Below, in pieces: positions 1-5,015 of a stretch of 5,462 nucleotides of DNA. The notes under the pieces were generated by a model that saw nothing but the letters and a program-made list of their open reading frames with translations, did not search any database and was not told the DNA's origin. Both the position numbers and the translations under genes were made by a program. The stretch comes from Sulfurimonas sp. (GTDB lineage Bacteria > Campylobacterota > Campylobacteria > Campylobacterales > Sulfurimonadaceae), in the NCBI GenBank assembly GCA_012963655.1, contig DTVI01000059.1:1-5462 (forward strand). Reading direction: 5' to 3'. Every line of letters begins with the position of its first letter. The stretch's first letter is position 1.

Positions 1-266
1 TACCTTCTTTCATAGGGGCAAATCCATATAAACAAGCACATGCTAGAGGCGTTAAAATCATAGGTGCCACAGCGCATTTTGTAACAAATGACCTAGATGA
101 AGGACCTATTATTTCGCAAGATGTAATTAATGTAAAGCACGATCATTCATGGAAGGATATGCAACGCGCAGGACGGGATGTTGAAAAGATAACCTTATCA
201 CGTGCGCTTAAGCTTATTCTAGAAGATAGAATTTTTGTGCATAAAAATAAAACGGTGATATTTTAA
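1..266 (+). CDS. purU: formyltetrahydrofolate deformylase, C-terminal part (5' end outside window)
   Basis: PurU hydrolyses 10-formyltetrahydrofolate to formate and tetrahydrofolate in the cytoplasm, supplying formate for purine synthesis and balancing one-carbon pools. Only the last 87 complete codons are visible; the frame begins at position 3 after two bases of a split codon. The visible protein opens with PSFIGANPYKQAHARGVKII, a hallmark of the formyltransferase-like catalytic domain. It continues with AHFVTNDLDEGPIISQ, where the Asp of LDEGP (visible residue 32) matches the catalytic Asp of the PurN/PurU fold, and ends with the GRDVEK segment and the SRALKL helix usual for the PurU C-terminus. 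Nothing is truncated at the 3' end. The N-terminal ACT domain would lie upstream of the window. The stop codon shares one base with the next start (TAATG), which implies translational coupling to trmL. Family assignment is firm because the conserved blocks follow each other in the usual order. Confidence 0.95.
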   Translation, partial: PSFIGANPYKQAHARGVKIIGATAHFVTNDLDEGPIISQDVINVKHDHSWKDMQRAGRDVEKITLSRALKLILEDRIFVHKNKTVIF

Positions 267-736
267 TGTTAAACCTTGTACTCGTTCATCCACAAATTCC
301 TAACAACACAGGTGCTATTGGTAGACTCTGTGTTAATGCAGGTACTAGCCTTCATCTTATTAAGCCTATAGGCTTTGATATAGATGAAAAAGCAGTTCGT
401 AGAGCAGGCCTTGACTATTGGGATAAGCTTGACTTACATGTATGGGAGAACTTAGAAGAATTTTTTGAGTCAAATCCTAAGGCAAAGGAAGGTCATTTCG
501 CAACAACGAAAACACAAAAACCTTATTTTGAAGCTGAGTTCCAAGAAGACGATTATATCTTTTTTGGAAGTGAAACAAAGGGTATTCCATCAGAGGTATT
601 AGAAGCATATCCTGATCAATGTATTACTATTCCTATGACTGCGCAGGGTAGAAGTTTAAATCTTGCTATTAGTACGGGTATCATACTATATGAAGCGATT
701 AAGCAAAACTACACATCCTTTAAAGAAGCACAGTGA
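266..736 (+). CDS. trmL: tRNA (cytidine/uridine(34)-2'-O)-methyltransferase TrmL
   Basis: TrmL is a SPOUT-class methyltransferase that uses S-adenosylmethionine to methylate the 2'-OH of the wobble nucleotide (C34 or cmnm5U34) of tRNA-Leu isoacceptors, helping codon-anticodon pairing. The 156-residue length matches the minimal single-domain family. Motif 1, NNTGAIGRLC, is at residues 13-22 and includes the conserved Arg20. Motif 2, FGSETKGIP, is at about 100-108, and motif 3, IPM....RSLNLAIS, is at about 122-136. Motifs 2 and 3 form the knotted cofactor pocket. Its start overlaps the purU stop, and the start of the next small frame overlaps its last codon, so the three are probably one transcript. 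No anomaly is seen. The paralogous SPOUT enzymes TrmH and TrmJ are longer, which favours TrmL. Substrate specificity is taken from the family. Confidence 0.95.
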   Translation: MLNLVLVHPQIPNNTGAIGRLCVNAGTSLHLIKPIGFDIDEKAVRRAGLDYWDKLDLHVWENLEEFFESNPKAKEGHFATTKTQKPYFEAEFQEDDYIFFGSETKGIPSEVLEAYPDQCITIPMTAQGRSLNLAISTGIILYEAIKQNYTSFKEAQ

Positions 737-840
737 AAGAAGTCATAGATATTCTTGTTCTTGTTGCCTTTATAGGTTTTCTTGTCTTTATTTTTGCAGG
801 GTATCACGCCTCAAAACGAGATCAAGATAAAAAGGATTAG
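733..840 (+). CDS. small single-span membrane protein, 35 residues, GTG start
   Basis: This short frame begins with GTG inside the last trmL codon (GTGA overlap) and ends with TAG at 838-840. It encodes 35 residues: a short polar start (MKEVID), one very hydrophobic stretch at about residues 4-24 (rich in Val, Leu, Ile and Phe, ending FAGYHA), and a charged tail ending KRDQDKKD. This is the layout of a single transmembrane helix with a positively and negatively charged cytoplasmic tail. A purine-rich AAAGAAG at 722-728 is a plausible ribosome binding site about 4-5 bases upstream, although translation could also be handed on from trmL by the overlap. I do not recognise a family. It could be a small subunit or accessory peptide of a membrane complex, but nothing here says which. 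The coupling and clean topology argue that it is real; its small size and lack of a family keep confidence moderate. Confidence 0.55.
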   Translation: MKEVIDILVLVAFIGFLVFIFAGYHASKRDQDKKD

Positions 841-844
841 GTTC

Positions 845-928
845 TTAAAGAATCTTATCTGCTAATTCTTCTAAAGATCTTTCAAATTTTGAAAACATTG
901 ATTCTGCTCTTTTAATTATCTTTGCCAT
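845..928 (-). CDS. possible 27-residue peptide, divergent from the repressor gene
   Basis: On the minus strand an ATG at 928-926 opens a 27-codon frame ending at 845. It is preceded by AGGGAG about six bases upstream, a much better Shine-Dalgarno match than most genes here have. The peptide, MAKIIKRAES followed by MFSKFERSLEELADKIL, has alternating charged and hydrophobic residues and should form one amphipathic helix with a basic N-terminus. There is no membrane segment and no recognisable domain. The reading direction is opposite to the S24 repressor, with the regulatory gap between them, and it converges on the end of the trmL operon. A small gene divergent from a CI-like repressor could be a target or modulator of it, but that is inference. 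A chance frame of this length with a good ribosome site is possible, so confidence is limited. Confidence 0.4.
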   Translation of the reverse strand: MAKIIKRAESMFSKFERSLEELADKIL

Positions 929-977
929 CTTGGCTCCCTATATATGTTGTTTCACTAATTTAAAACATTCTGCAAGA

Positions 978-1007
978 ATATTGCTAAATGAGATATTGTT
1001 AAGATGA
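978..1007. repeat. two-copy tandem direct repeat, about 15 bp
   Basis: ATATTGCTAAATGAG at 978-992 is followed immediately by ATATTGTTAAGATGA at 993-1007. They match as ATATTG(C/T)TAA(A/G)ATGA if a one-base shift is allowed. A third ATATTG occurs at 1039-1044, next to the repressor promoter. The repeats lie between the divergent 27-codon frame and the repressor, where binding sites for a regulator would be expected. They may be a chance product of AT-rich DNA. Confidence 0.35.
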
Positions 1008-1041
1008 TTCTATTAATATATTTCATATTTGATAATTTATA

Positions 1042-1081
1042 TTGCAATTTGTCATATAAACTAGTAAAATAATGACATTGC
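1042..1081 (+). promoter_or_regulatory. probable promoter of the S24 repressor with overlapping inverted-repeat operator
   Basis: TTGCAA at 1042-1047 (four of six bases match the sigma-70 -35 consensus) and TAAAAT at 1065-1070 (five of six match the -10) are separated by exactly 17 bp, giving a transcript start near 1077 and a leader of about 43 bases. An imperfect inverted repeat brackets the promoter: GCAATTTGTCAT at 1044-1055 and ATGACATTGC at 1072-1081, whose GTCAT/ATGAC cores match perfectly and whose outer TTGC/GCAA parts match after a two-base gap. A repressor dimer bound here would cover the promoter, so autorepression is the natural reading. Boundaries are predicted by eye. Confidence 0.5.
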
Positions 1082-1107
1082 TTTATTATTACAGTATCAA
1101 AAGCACT

Positions 1108-1114
1108 AAAGGAT
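1108..1114 (+). promoter_or_regulatory. ribosome binding site that fixes the repressor start
   Basis: AAAGGAT lies with its AAGGA core six bases before the ATG at 1120. The alternative upstream ATG at 1072 has no such site and lies inside the inverted repeat at the promoter. This favours 1120 (or the adjacent ATG at 1123) as the true start. Confidence 0.7.
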
Positions 1115-1119
1115 ATATA

Positions 1120-1782
1120 ATGATGAAGAACTTTAATGACATAGTTGAACAGATTAAAGATGTAGTTTCTGAGGATTTTCCCGGTAAAAAAATATTTGAT
1201 AAAGATATAGCAGGTTTACTCAGTATTACGCAGATGAACTTTGCTACGATGAAGAAAAGAGACAAGATTCCTTATCAAGAGCTCCTAGAGTTTTGTGCAA
1301 AACGTCGTATCGCAATTAACTGGCTTTTATTTGGACAATCACCTGAAAGTTTGATTGAGTCAACTAATAAGTTTTATATGGTTCGGTATTTTTCTAACAT
1401 CAGTGCTTCTGCAGGTGGTGGCGGAGTAGGAGAGGTTGAAGACTCTGTAGAATTGATGCTTGAGGGTAATTTTGTTGCTTCTTTAGGCGGTGAGACTGAA
1501 CTTAAAAATATAGAAGCCTTAAACGTTTCAGGGGACTCTATGGAGCCAACCTTTTCTTATGGTGATATGATCTTCGTTAATAGAAATAAGGTAGATATTG
1601 GACGTGGAGGTATTTTTACCATAAATACAGAAGCTGGTTTATTTATTAAAAGGTTACAAAAGCGTCTTGATGGTAAAATCGATGTTATATCTGATAATAA
1701 AGAATATGAAAGACAGACACTACAAGCCCATGAACTTACTGTAGTAGGACGTGTGGTAGGAAGATTTGGTGTCGTTGACTAA
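1120..1782 (+). CDS. LexA/CI-like repressor with S24 (LexA-type) self-cleaving peptidase domain
   Basis: This 220-residue protein has the layout of a phage CI-type repressor. A helix-turn-helix region at about residues 25-65 (FDKDIAGLLSITQMNFATMK, then a recognition-like helix and INWLLFG) is followed by a linker and a C-terminal S24 peptidase domain at about 90-218. The catalytic Ser140 sits in VSGDSMEPT and the catalytic Lys177 in LFIKRLQKR. The linker holds SASAGGGG at 95-102, whose Ala98-Gly99 is the likely self-cleavage bond by analogy with LexA and CI, where RecA filaments trigger cleavage. A longer start at 1072 exists, but the ribosome site favours 1120. It stands 9 bp before a lipoprotein hydrolase gene, so the two are probably cotranscribed. 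No integrase or phage structural genes are near, so this looks like a resident chromosomal regulator rather than part of an intact prophage. Its target genes and inducer are unknown, and whether it really cleaves is inferred from the intact dyad. Confidence 0.88.
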   Translation: MMKNFNDIVEQIKDVVSEDFPGKKIFDKDIAGLLSITQMNFATMKKRDKIPYQELLEFCAKRRIAINWLLFGQSPESLIESTNKFYMVRYFSNISASAGGGGVGEVEDSVELMLEGNFVASLGGETELKNIEALNVSGDSMEPTFSYGDMIFVNRNKVDIGRGGIFTINTEAGLFIKRLQKRLDGKIDVISDNKEYERQTLQAHELTVVGRVVGRFGVVD

Positions 1783-1791
1783 AGGAAAAAA

Positions 1792-3120
1792 ATGAAAGCG
1801 TTTTATCTTATAGGAGTTATACTCATAATCTTAGGTTTACAAGGATGTGTTAAAAACCCTTCTGGCCCTAAGCTTTCATTCCAAGACTCTTCCCTACGGG
1901 ACTTAAAGCTATTTCCTCAAAATATATCTGCTTATCTAAGTAATTTTGAAGAACGAGAAGTACTCTTAGGTGTCCAAGAAAATTATGATAAAAAATATTT
2001 TGCGCCTTGGAATTATACAAAAACACCTATGTCTAAATCTAAAATCATGTGGCCTTATTCAAGCTACACTTATGATAAAAGTTTTGGAGAAAACCTAAAG
2101 CCTCTTGATAAAAAATGGTTTATAGATATGAAAAACAAGGGTAATTATGATGAGTATGGATGTCTTAATGCTAAAGCAATTTCTTTATCATACTTAGACT
2201 TACGAAATTTCCCTACCCATAAACCTGTTTTCAAAGACCCGTCTCAAGCAGGAGAAGGTTTCCCTTTTGATTATATGCAAAACTCAGGAGTACATGCAAA
2301 TGAGCCCCTCTTTGTATCACATCTATCAACTGATGGAAAGTGGGCTTATGTTTTTACTGCTTACGCAGCAGGATGGGTTGATAAGAAAGGGATTGTCTTT
2401 TTAGATGAAAAAGTAATTAAAAGCTGGCAAGATGCAAGACAAATCGAACTTATAGATGAATTTTATTCTGTTAAAGACATAAATAACAACTTTGTTTTTA
2501 GAAGCAGAGTAGGGATGCGTTTGGCTCTAGTTTCTGTAAAAAAAGATTATTATATCGCCTTAGCTATTACAGGGGGAAAGGACAATACTCCTATTTACAA
2601 GAAGGTTAAAATCCCTTTTGCAGTAGCAAAAGAAGGTAAACTTATCTTAAATGCAAAAAACATGGAATATATAGTAAAACTTATGCTCAAAAGCCATTAT
2701 AGTTGGGGCGGTTTATATGAAGAAAGAGATTGCTCTTCTACCCTGCGTGACTTATATGCGCCTTTTGGAATATGGCTTCCACGAAATTCTTCTGAACAAT
2801 CTAAGATTGGCAAGGTGATATCTCTTAAAAACCTAAGCATAGAAGAAAAGAAGAAGACTATTATAGACAAGGCTATTCCTTTTGAAACCTTATTATATAA
2901 AAAAGGGCATATATTATTGTACCTTGGTGTATATAAGGGAGAAATCACTGTTTTACATAATGTGTGGGGAATAAAAACAATGCATAATGGTGTTGAAGGT
3001 AGAAATATTATAGGAAGAACTATTATTTCTTCTTTAGAGTTAGGAAAAGAGAGTGAGGGTTATAACCCTGATAAGGCCATACTAGCTAGGTTAAGTAGTA
3101 TGAATATACTTACACAATAA
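1792..3120 (+). CDS. lipoprotein cell-wall hydrolase, SH3b domains plus NlpC/P60 (C40) peptidase
   Basis: This 442-residue protein probably cuts peptide stems of peptidoglycan in the periplasm while anchored by lipid. The N-terminus is a lipoprotein signal: MKAFYLIGVILIILGLQGC, with a lipobox ending at Cys19. Residues of about 30-140 resemble the N-terminal stabilising domain of SH3b-containing NlpC/P60 enzymes. About 140-200 is an SH3b-like domain (FPFDYMQNSGVHANEP, then DGKWAYV and AGWV), with a second SH3b-like part to about 275. The C-terminal C40 domain, about 285-440, has YSWGG at 303-307, DCSS with nucleophile Cys314, LPRNSSEQ at 329-336, and GHILLYLG with catalytic His373. His389 or Asn390 may be the third catalytic residue. 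Family members typically cleave between D-Glu and diaminopimelate, but the bond cut here is inferred. AAAGGA at 1781-1786, overlapping the upstream stop, supports the start. The pairing with an S24 repressor is unusual and suggests regulated wall remodelling or lysis. Confidence 0.9.
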   Translation: MKAFYLIGVILIILGLQGCVKNPSGPKLSFQDSSLRDLKLFPQNISAYLSNFEEREVLLGVQENYDKKYFAPWNYTKTPMSKSKIMWPYSSYTYDKSFGENLKPLDKKWFIDMKNKGNYDEYGCLNAKAISLSYLDLRNFPTHKPVFKDPSQAGEGFPFDYMQNSGVHANEPLFVSHLSTDGKWAYVFTAYAAGWVDKKGIVFLDEKVIKSWQDARQIELIDEFYSVKDINNNFVFRSRVGMRLALVSVKKDYYIALAITGGKDNTPIYKKVKIPFAVAKEGKLILNAKNMEYIVKLMLKSHYSWGGLYEERDCSSTLRDLYAPFGIWLPRNSSEQSKIGKVISLKNLSIEEKKKTIIDKAIPFETLLYKKGHILLYLGVYKGEITVLHNVWGIKTMHNGVEGRNIIGRTIISSLELGKESEGYNPDKAILARLSSMNILTQ

Positions 3121-3156
3121 ATATCTAATTAAAGATATCTAACTTAAGATATCTAG
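3121..3156. repeat. ATATCT/AGATAT palindromic repeats between convergent genes (possible weak bidirectional terminator)
   Basis: ATATCT at 3121-3126 and AGATAT at 3133-3138 form a six-base-pair hairpin around a six-base loop and fill almost the whole 18-bp gap between the two convergent genes. AGATATCT, itself a palindrome, occurs at 3133-3140 and again at 3147-3154, the second copy inside the end of the flagellar-like gene. The stems are AT-only or nearly so and no long T run follows, so terminator activity would be weak. Confidence 0.35.
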
Positions 3157-3447
3157 TAAAGAGCCTATCATTTGGTCTTGTGTTTTAATAGCTGTTGCCT
3201 GTACTTCGTGAGCGTTTTGTATACTGATTTGATCGGGTATTTCTTTACTTAGGTTTGTTTGACTTAAAGGTGAGCCATTATTATCAGCTTTTTGAAACGT
3301 AGCATTGACACTTCCTGAGCTATTTGTAAGATTTGTTTGTGTTGGGATAAAACCATCTGTATTTGCATTAGCAATATTATTAGCATTTGCATTAGCAAAG
3401 CCTTGGTGCGCCATTAATGAAGATACATTTGCAGAAAAATTTAACAT
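3139..3447 (-). CDS. mini flagellar rod/hook-like protein, 102 residues
   Basis: The N-terminus carries the flagellar rod/hook family signature: a helix with SSLMAHQGF followed by ANNIANANTDGF at about residues 21-32, closely resembling the ANNIANVNTxGF motif of FlgB, FlgC, FlgE, FlgF, FlgG and FlgK. The C-terminus, about 65-101 (SKEIPDQISIQNAHEVQATA, then DQMIGSLLDILS), resembles the conserved C-terminal helix of rod proteins that packs against the N-terminal helix. The middle part, about 35-64, is short, polar and rich in Asn, Ser and Thr. Full rod and hook proteins are far longer or, like FlgB and FlgC, about 130-150 residues. This one therefore keeps both terminal helices with almost no central domain. 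AAGGGA at 3458-3453 is a good ribosome site five bases before the ATG. It stands apart from other flagellar genes. It may be a rod-like export substrate or an adaptor; which ring or rod position it takes is unknown. Confidence 0.75.
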   Translation of the reverse strand: MLNFSANVSSLMAHQGFANANANNIANANTDGFIPTQTNLTNSSGSVNATFQKADNNGSPLSQTNLSKEIPDQISIQNAHEVQATAIKTQDQMIGSLLDILS

Positions 3448-3538
3448 AATAATCCCTTCTTAAAATATAATACATTAGTTTAGGTAAAGAAGTAGTAAGA
3501 AAATGAAGTTAGATGAGAGGTTTAAATAGAAGAAATCA

Positions 3539-3561
3539 CTTAGGGGTTTAGACACCTAAAG
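3539..3561. other. weak inverted repeat in the dapD/flagellar-like gap
   Basis: TTAGG at 3540-3544 pairs with CCTAA at 3555-3559 around a 10-base loop, with imperfect extension on both sides (CTTAGG against CCTAAAG). It lies downstream of dapD and upstream of the rod-like gene on the minus strand. No T run follows, so its role is open. The surrounding gap, 3448-3627, holds no gene I can support. Confidence 0.25.
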
Positions 3562-3582
3562 TATGATCATCAACATCTAAGC

Positions 3583-3607
3583 TTCCCCTTAAGGGAAACA
3601 CAGTGTT
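3583..3607 (-). terminator. possible dapD terminator: two overlapping small palindromes
   Basis: Reading past the dapD stop on the minus strand, the first structures are AACACAGTGTT (3597-3607, five-base arms around one central base) and TTCCC..GGGAA (3583-3587 with 3593-3597, around the perfect palindrome CCCTTAAGGG at 3586-3595). They overlap at A3597, so they would be alternative or stacked stems. No clear T run follows, so this is a weak call for an intrinsic terminator. Confidence 0.3.
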
Positions 3608-3627
3608 AACATTTTATTTAAATGAGA

Positions 3628-4818
3628 TTAGTGAAGGTCAGCGTTAAGCTTAATTTCACGTGTACTACGACGAACACACATAACACCAGTTAAAGAGTCC
3701 TGACGGAAGTGAAGACCATTTAAAGAAGCTAATGCCTTACCTTTGAACACATCACCACTAAGTGTGTTACTTGGGTTGACTTTATTAATCTTAGTAAGTT
3801 CATCTGAAGTTATAGAAAACTTTGTACCTTCTAAGACAGCAAGACCTGCATCAATAATACAAGCGTCCCCTAGAGGTATACCACATGTTGAATTAGCTCC
3901 AAGAAGTGTATTTTCACCTACAGAAATTGGGTTTCCATCTGTTCCACTAAGTACACCTAATATACTTGCGCCACCACCAACGTCTGAGCCAGCACCAACA
4001 ATTGCTGAACTTGAAATACGTCCTTCAACCATTACTGCACCGGTTGTTCCTGCGTTAAAGTTAATGTATGAAGCACCAGGCATAACTGTAGTACCTGCAT
4101 GTACTTGTGCACCAAAACGCACCTTGCTTGAATCAAGAATTCGTGTATTGTCAGCAGGAATAATATGTTGTAAGAAACGTGGAAATTTATCAATAAAGTC
4201 AATCTCAGGGTATTCATTACGAAGCTTAAGTTCAATTTCATTAATACGTAAATAGTCTAAGTCAATAGGAGTATTTCCGTGCCAAGCAACATTAGGAAGC
4301 GCTCCAAATGCACCATTTAGGTTTAGACTTCTAAGTTCTGCCTTAGCAAGAGAAAGTGCATAAAGCTTAAGGTAAGTTGCTTCTACTGAAACACAAGCCG
4401 CGTCTTCAAATAAGAAAACAAGACGGAATTCACCTTCTTTCATGCCATCATCTAAAAGAAGTTGGAAAAGTTGAATAATTACTTGAACATTCTTATGAGC
4501 ATCTCCTACAGCTTCTGCTAAATATGGAGAAAAGCTGTCCATAGCATGTTTAACAAAGTCATAAGTGATATTAACACTAACTTCACTTTGTGTGTTGTCA
4601 ATTTCAACATCACACTTGCTTAGTGCGTCTATAAAAACAGCAGCAGAACCAAAGTTTTCTTTCCAGTTAATAAGAGGGTAGGTTGCTTGTAAAACCTTAT
4701 CATTATCTAATTGACTTACATCTACACGACAGATACCAAAGGCAATAGGGTCTTTGTACCCTGCACTTGACTTTACAGTTTCAACTAATGCTTTAAAATC
4801 TTCAACAGTTTGGATCAT
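3628..4818 (-). CDS. dapD: 2,3,4,5-tetrahydropyridine-2,6-dicarboxylate N-succinyltransferase
   Basis: DapD transfers succinyl from succinyl-CoA to tetrahydrodipicolinate in the cytoplasm, a committed step of the succinylase route to meso-diaminopimelate (for peptidoglycan) and lysine. The 396-residue protein is the long type known from Campylobacterota and related to the actinobacterial form, not the roughly 275-residue E. coli type. An N-terminal alpha/beta region of about 230 residues precedes a left-handed beta-helix at about 232-335 built of hexapeptide repeats (VRFGAQVHAGTTVMPGAS, MVEGRISSSAIVGAGSDVGG, LLGANSTCGIPLGDACIIDA). Glu265 in MVEGRIS matches the Glu proposed as catalytic in the actinobacterial enzyme. 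The short C-terminal tail ends CVRRSTREIKLNADLH. AAGTGAG at 4830-4824 is a moderate ribosome site five bases before the ATG. It appears monocistronic: both neighbours on its strand are separated by gaps of 180 bp or more. Confidence 0.96.
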   Translation of the reverse strand: MIQTVEDFKALVETVKSSAGYKDPIAFGICRVDVSQLDNDKVLQATYPLINWKENFGSAAVFIDALSKCDVEIDNTQSEVSVNITYDFVKHAMDSFSPYLAEAVGDAHKNVQVIIQLFQLLLDDGMKEGEFRLVFLFEDAACVSVEATYLKLYALSLAKAELRSLNLNGAFGALPNVAWHGNTPIDLDYLRINEIELKLRNEYPEIDFIDKFPRFLQHIIPADNTRILDSSKVRFGAQVHAGTTVMPGASYINFNAGTTGAVMVEGRISSSAIVGAGSDVGGGASILGVLSGTDGNPISVGENTLLGANSTCGIPLGDACIIDAGLAVLEGTKFSITSDELTKINKVNPSNTLSGDVFKGKALASLNGLHFRQDSLTGVMCVRRSTREIKLNADLH

Positions 4819-4825
4819 AAGAACT

Positions 4826-4860
4826 CACTTATATAATTTTTATTTAAAGAAACACTTCAA
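4826..4860 (-). promoter_or_regulatory. possible dapD promoter
   Basis: On the minus strand, TTGAAG (4860-4855) lies upstream of an AT-rich ATTATATAAG block. Read as ATTATA the spacing is 17 bp, and read as TATATA (4835-4830) it is 19 bp. Transcription would start within about 10-20 bases of the ATG, so the leader would be very short and may include only the ribosome site. The promoter overlaps the first of the tandem repeat units described at 4837-5013. Confidence 0.35.
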
Positions 4861-5013
4861 GAAGGACTCTCTATCTTTACTAAAGAAATATCCCTAAGGG
4901 AGCGTTTCACTTATTTTACTAAAGAAACATCTCTTCGAGAACGATTCTCTTGTTTTGCGAATAATAACATAAGAGAGCTTATGATAAAAGTAGGGTGTTT
5001 AACTTTGTTCAAA
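4837..5013 (+). repeat. degenerate tandem repeats, about 39 bp, each with a compensated hairpin; also an open frame without a start codon
   Basis: Three units can be aligned on the word (C/T)TAAAGAAA: unit 0 at about 4839-4875, unit 1 at 4876-4914 and unit 2 at 4915-4953. Units 1 and 2 share 30 of 39 bases. A fourth, diverged segment runs on to 4983. Each unit has a small stem at the same place: CTTC-AA-GAAG (4855-4864), TCCC-TAA-GGGA (4891-4901), TCTC-TTC-GAGA (4930-4940), and then CATAAG-AGAG-CTTATG (4968-4983). The stem bases change in matched pairs between units. On the plus strand the same DNA is open for 59 codons and reads as a 13-residue repeat, FTKEISLRERFTY then FTKETSLRERFSC. The only ATG in that frame is near its end (4981), and a stop (TAA at 4834-4836) lies just before it, so I do not call a gene. 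It could be a dispersed intergenic repeat, a gene relic, or an RNA element. It occupies most of the 312-bp gap between dapD and the ribbon-helix-helix gene. Confidence 0.65.
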
Positions 5014-5015
5014 TG

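Noticed and set aside
1072..1119. Longer N-terminus for the S24 repressor starting at ATG 1072
   Set aside because: No ribosome site precedes 1072, it overlaps the promoter inverted repeat, and the extra residues (MTLLYYYSIK...) do not resemble the family. AAGGA before 1120 is a better start signal.
2697..2948. Minus-strand 83-codon frame within the hydrolase gene
   Set aside because: It is antisense to the conserved NlpC/P60 catalytic region and has no independent support.
1120..3120. Prophage or phage lysis module
   Set aside because: A repressor and a wall hydrolase alone are not enough. The hydrolase is a lipoprotein with SH3b domains, unlike typical endolysins, and no integrase, holin, attachment sites or structural genes are visible.
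3556..3576. Six-codon leader-peptide-like frame MLMIIL on the minus strand, with a purine-rich AAGGGG upstream
   Set aside because: It has no run of regulatory codons and lies between dapD and an unrelated flagellar-like gene, with no attenuator pair that would use it.
4032..4241. Minus-strand 69-codon frame within dapD
   Set aside because: It is in another frame of the same strand as dapD, has no separate ribosome site and no recognisable protein pattern.
3743..4255. Plus-strand open frame of 170 codons inside dapD
   Set aside because: It lies antisense to the well-supported dapD beta-helix region. Its Pro/Ser/Thr/Ile-rich translation has no domain and arises from the opposite-strand codon pattern.
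4911..4970. Minus-strand 19-codon frame in the tandem repeats, starting MLLFAKQENR
   Set aside because: No ribosome site, and its repeat pattern is the reverse reading of the 39-bp units, so it is not independent evidence of a gene.
4839..4983. CRISPR array
   Set aside because: The repeats are degenerate and directly adjoining with no unique spacers of uniform length, and no cas genes are present.
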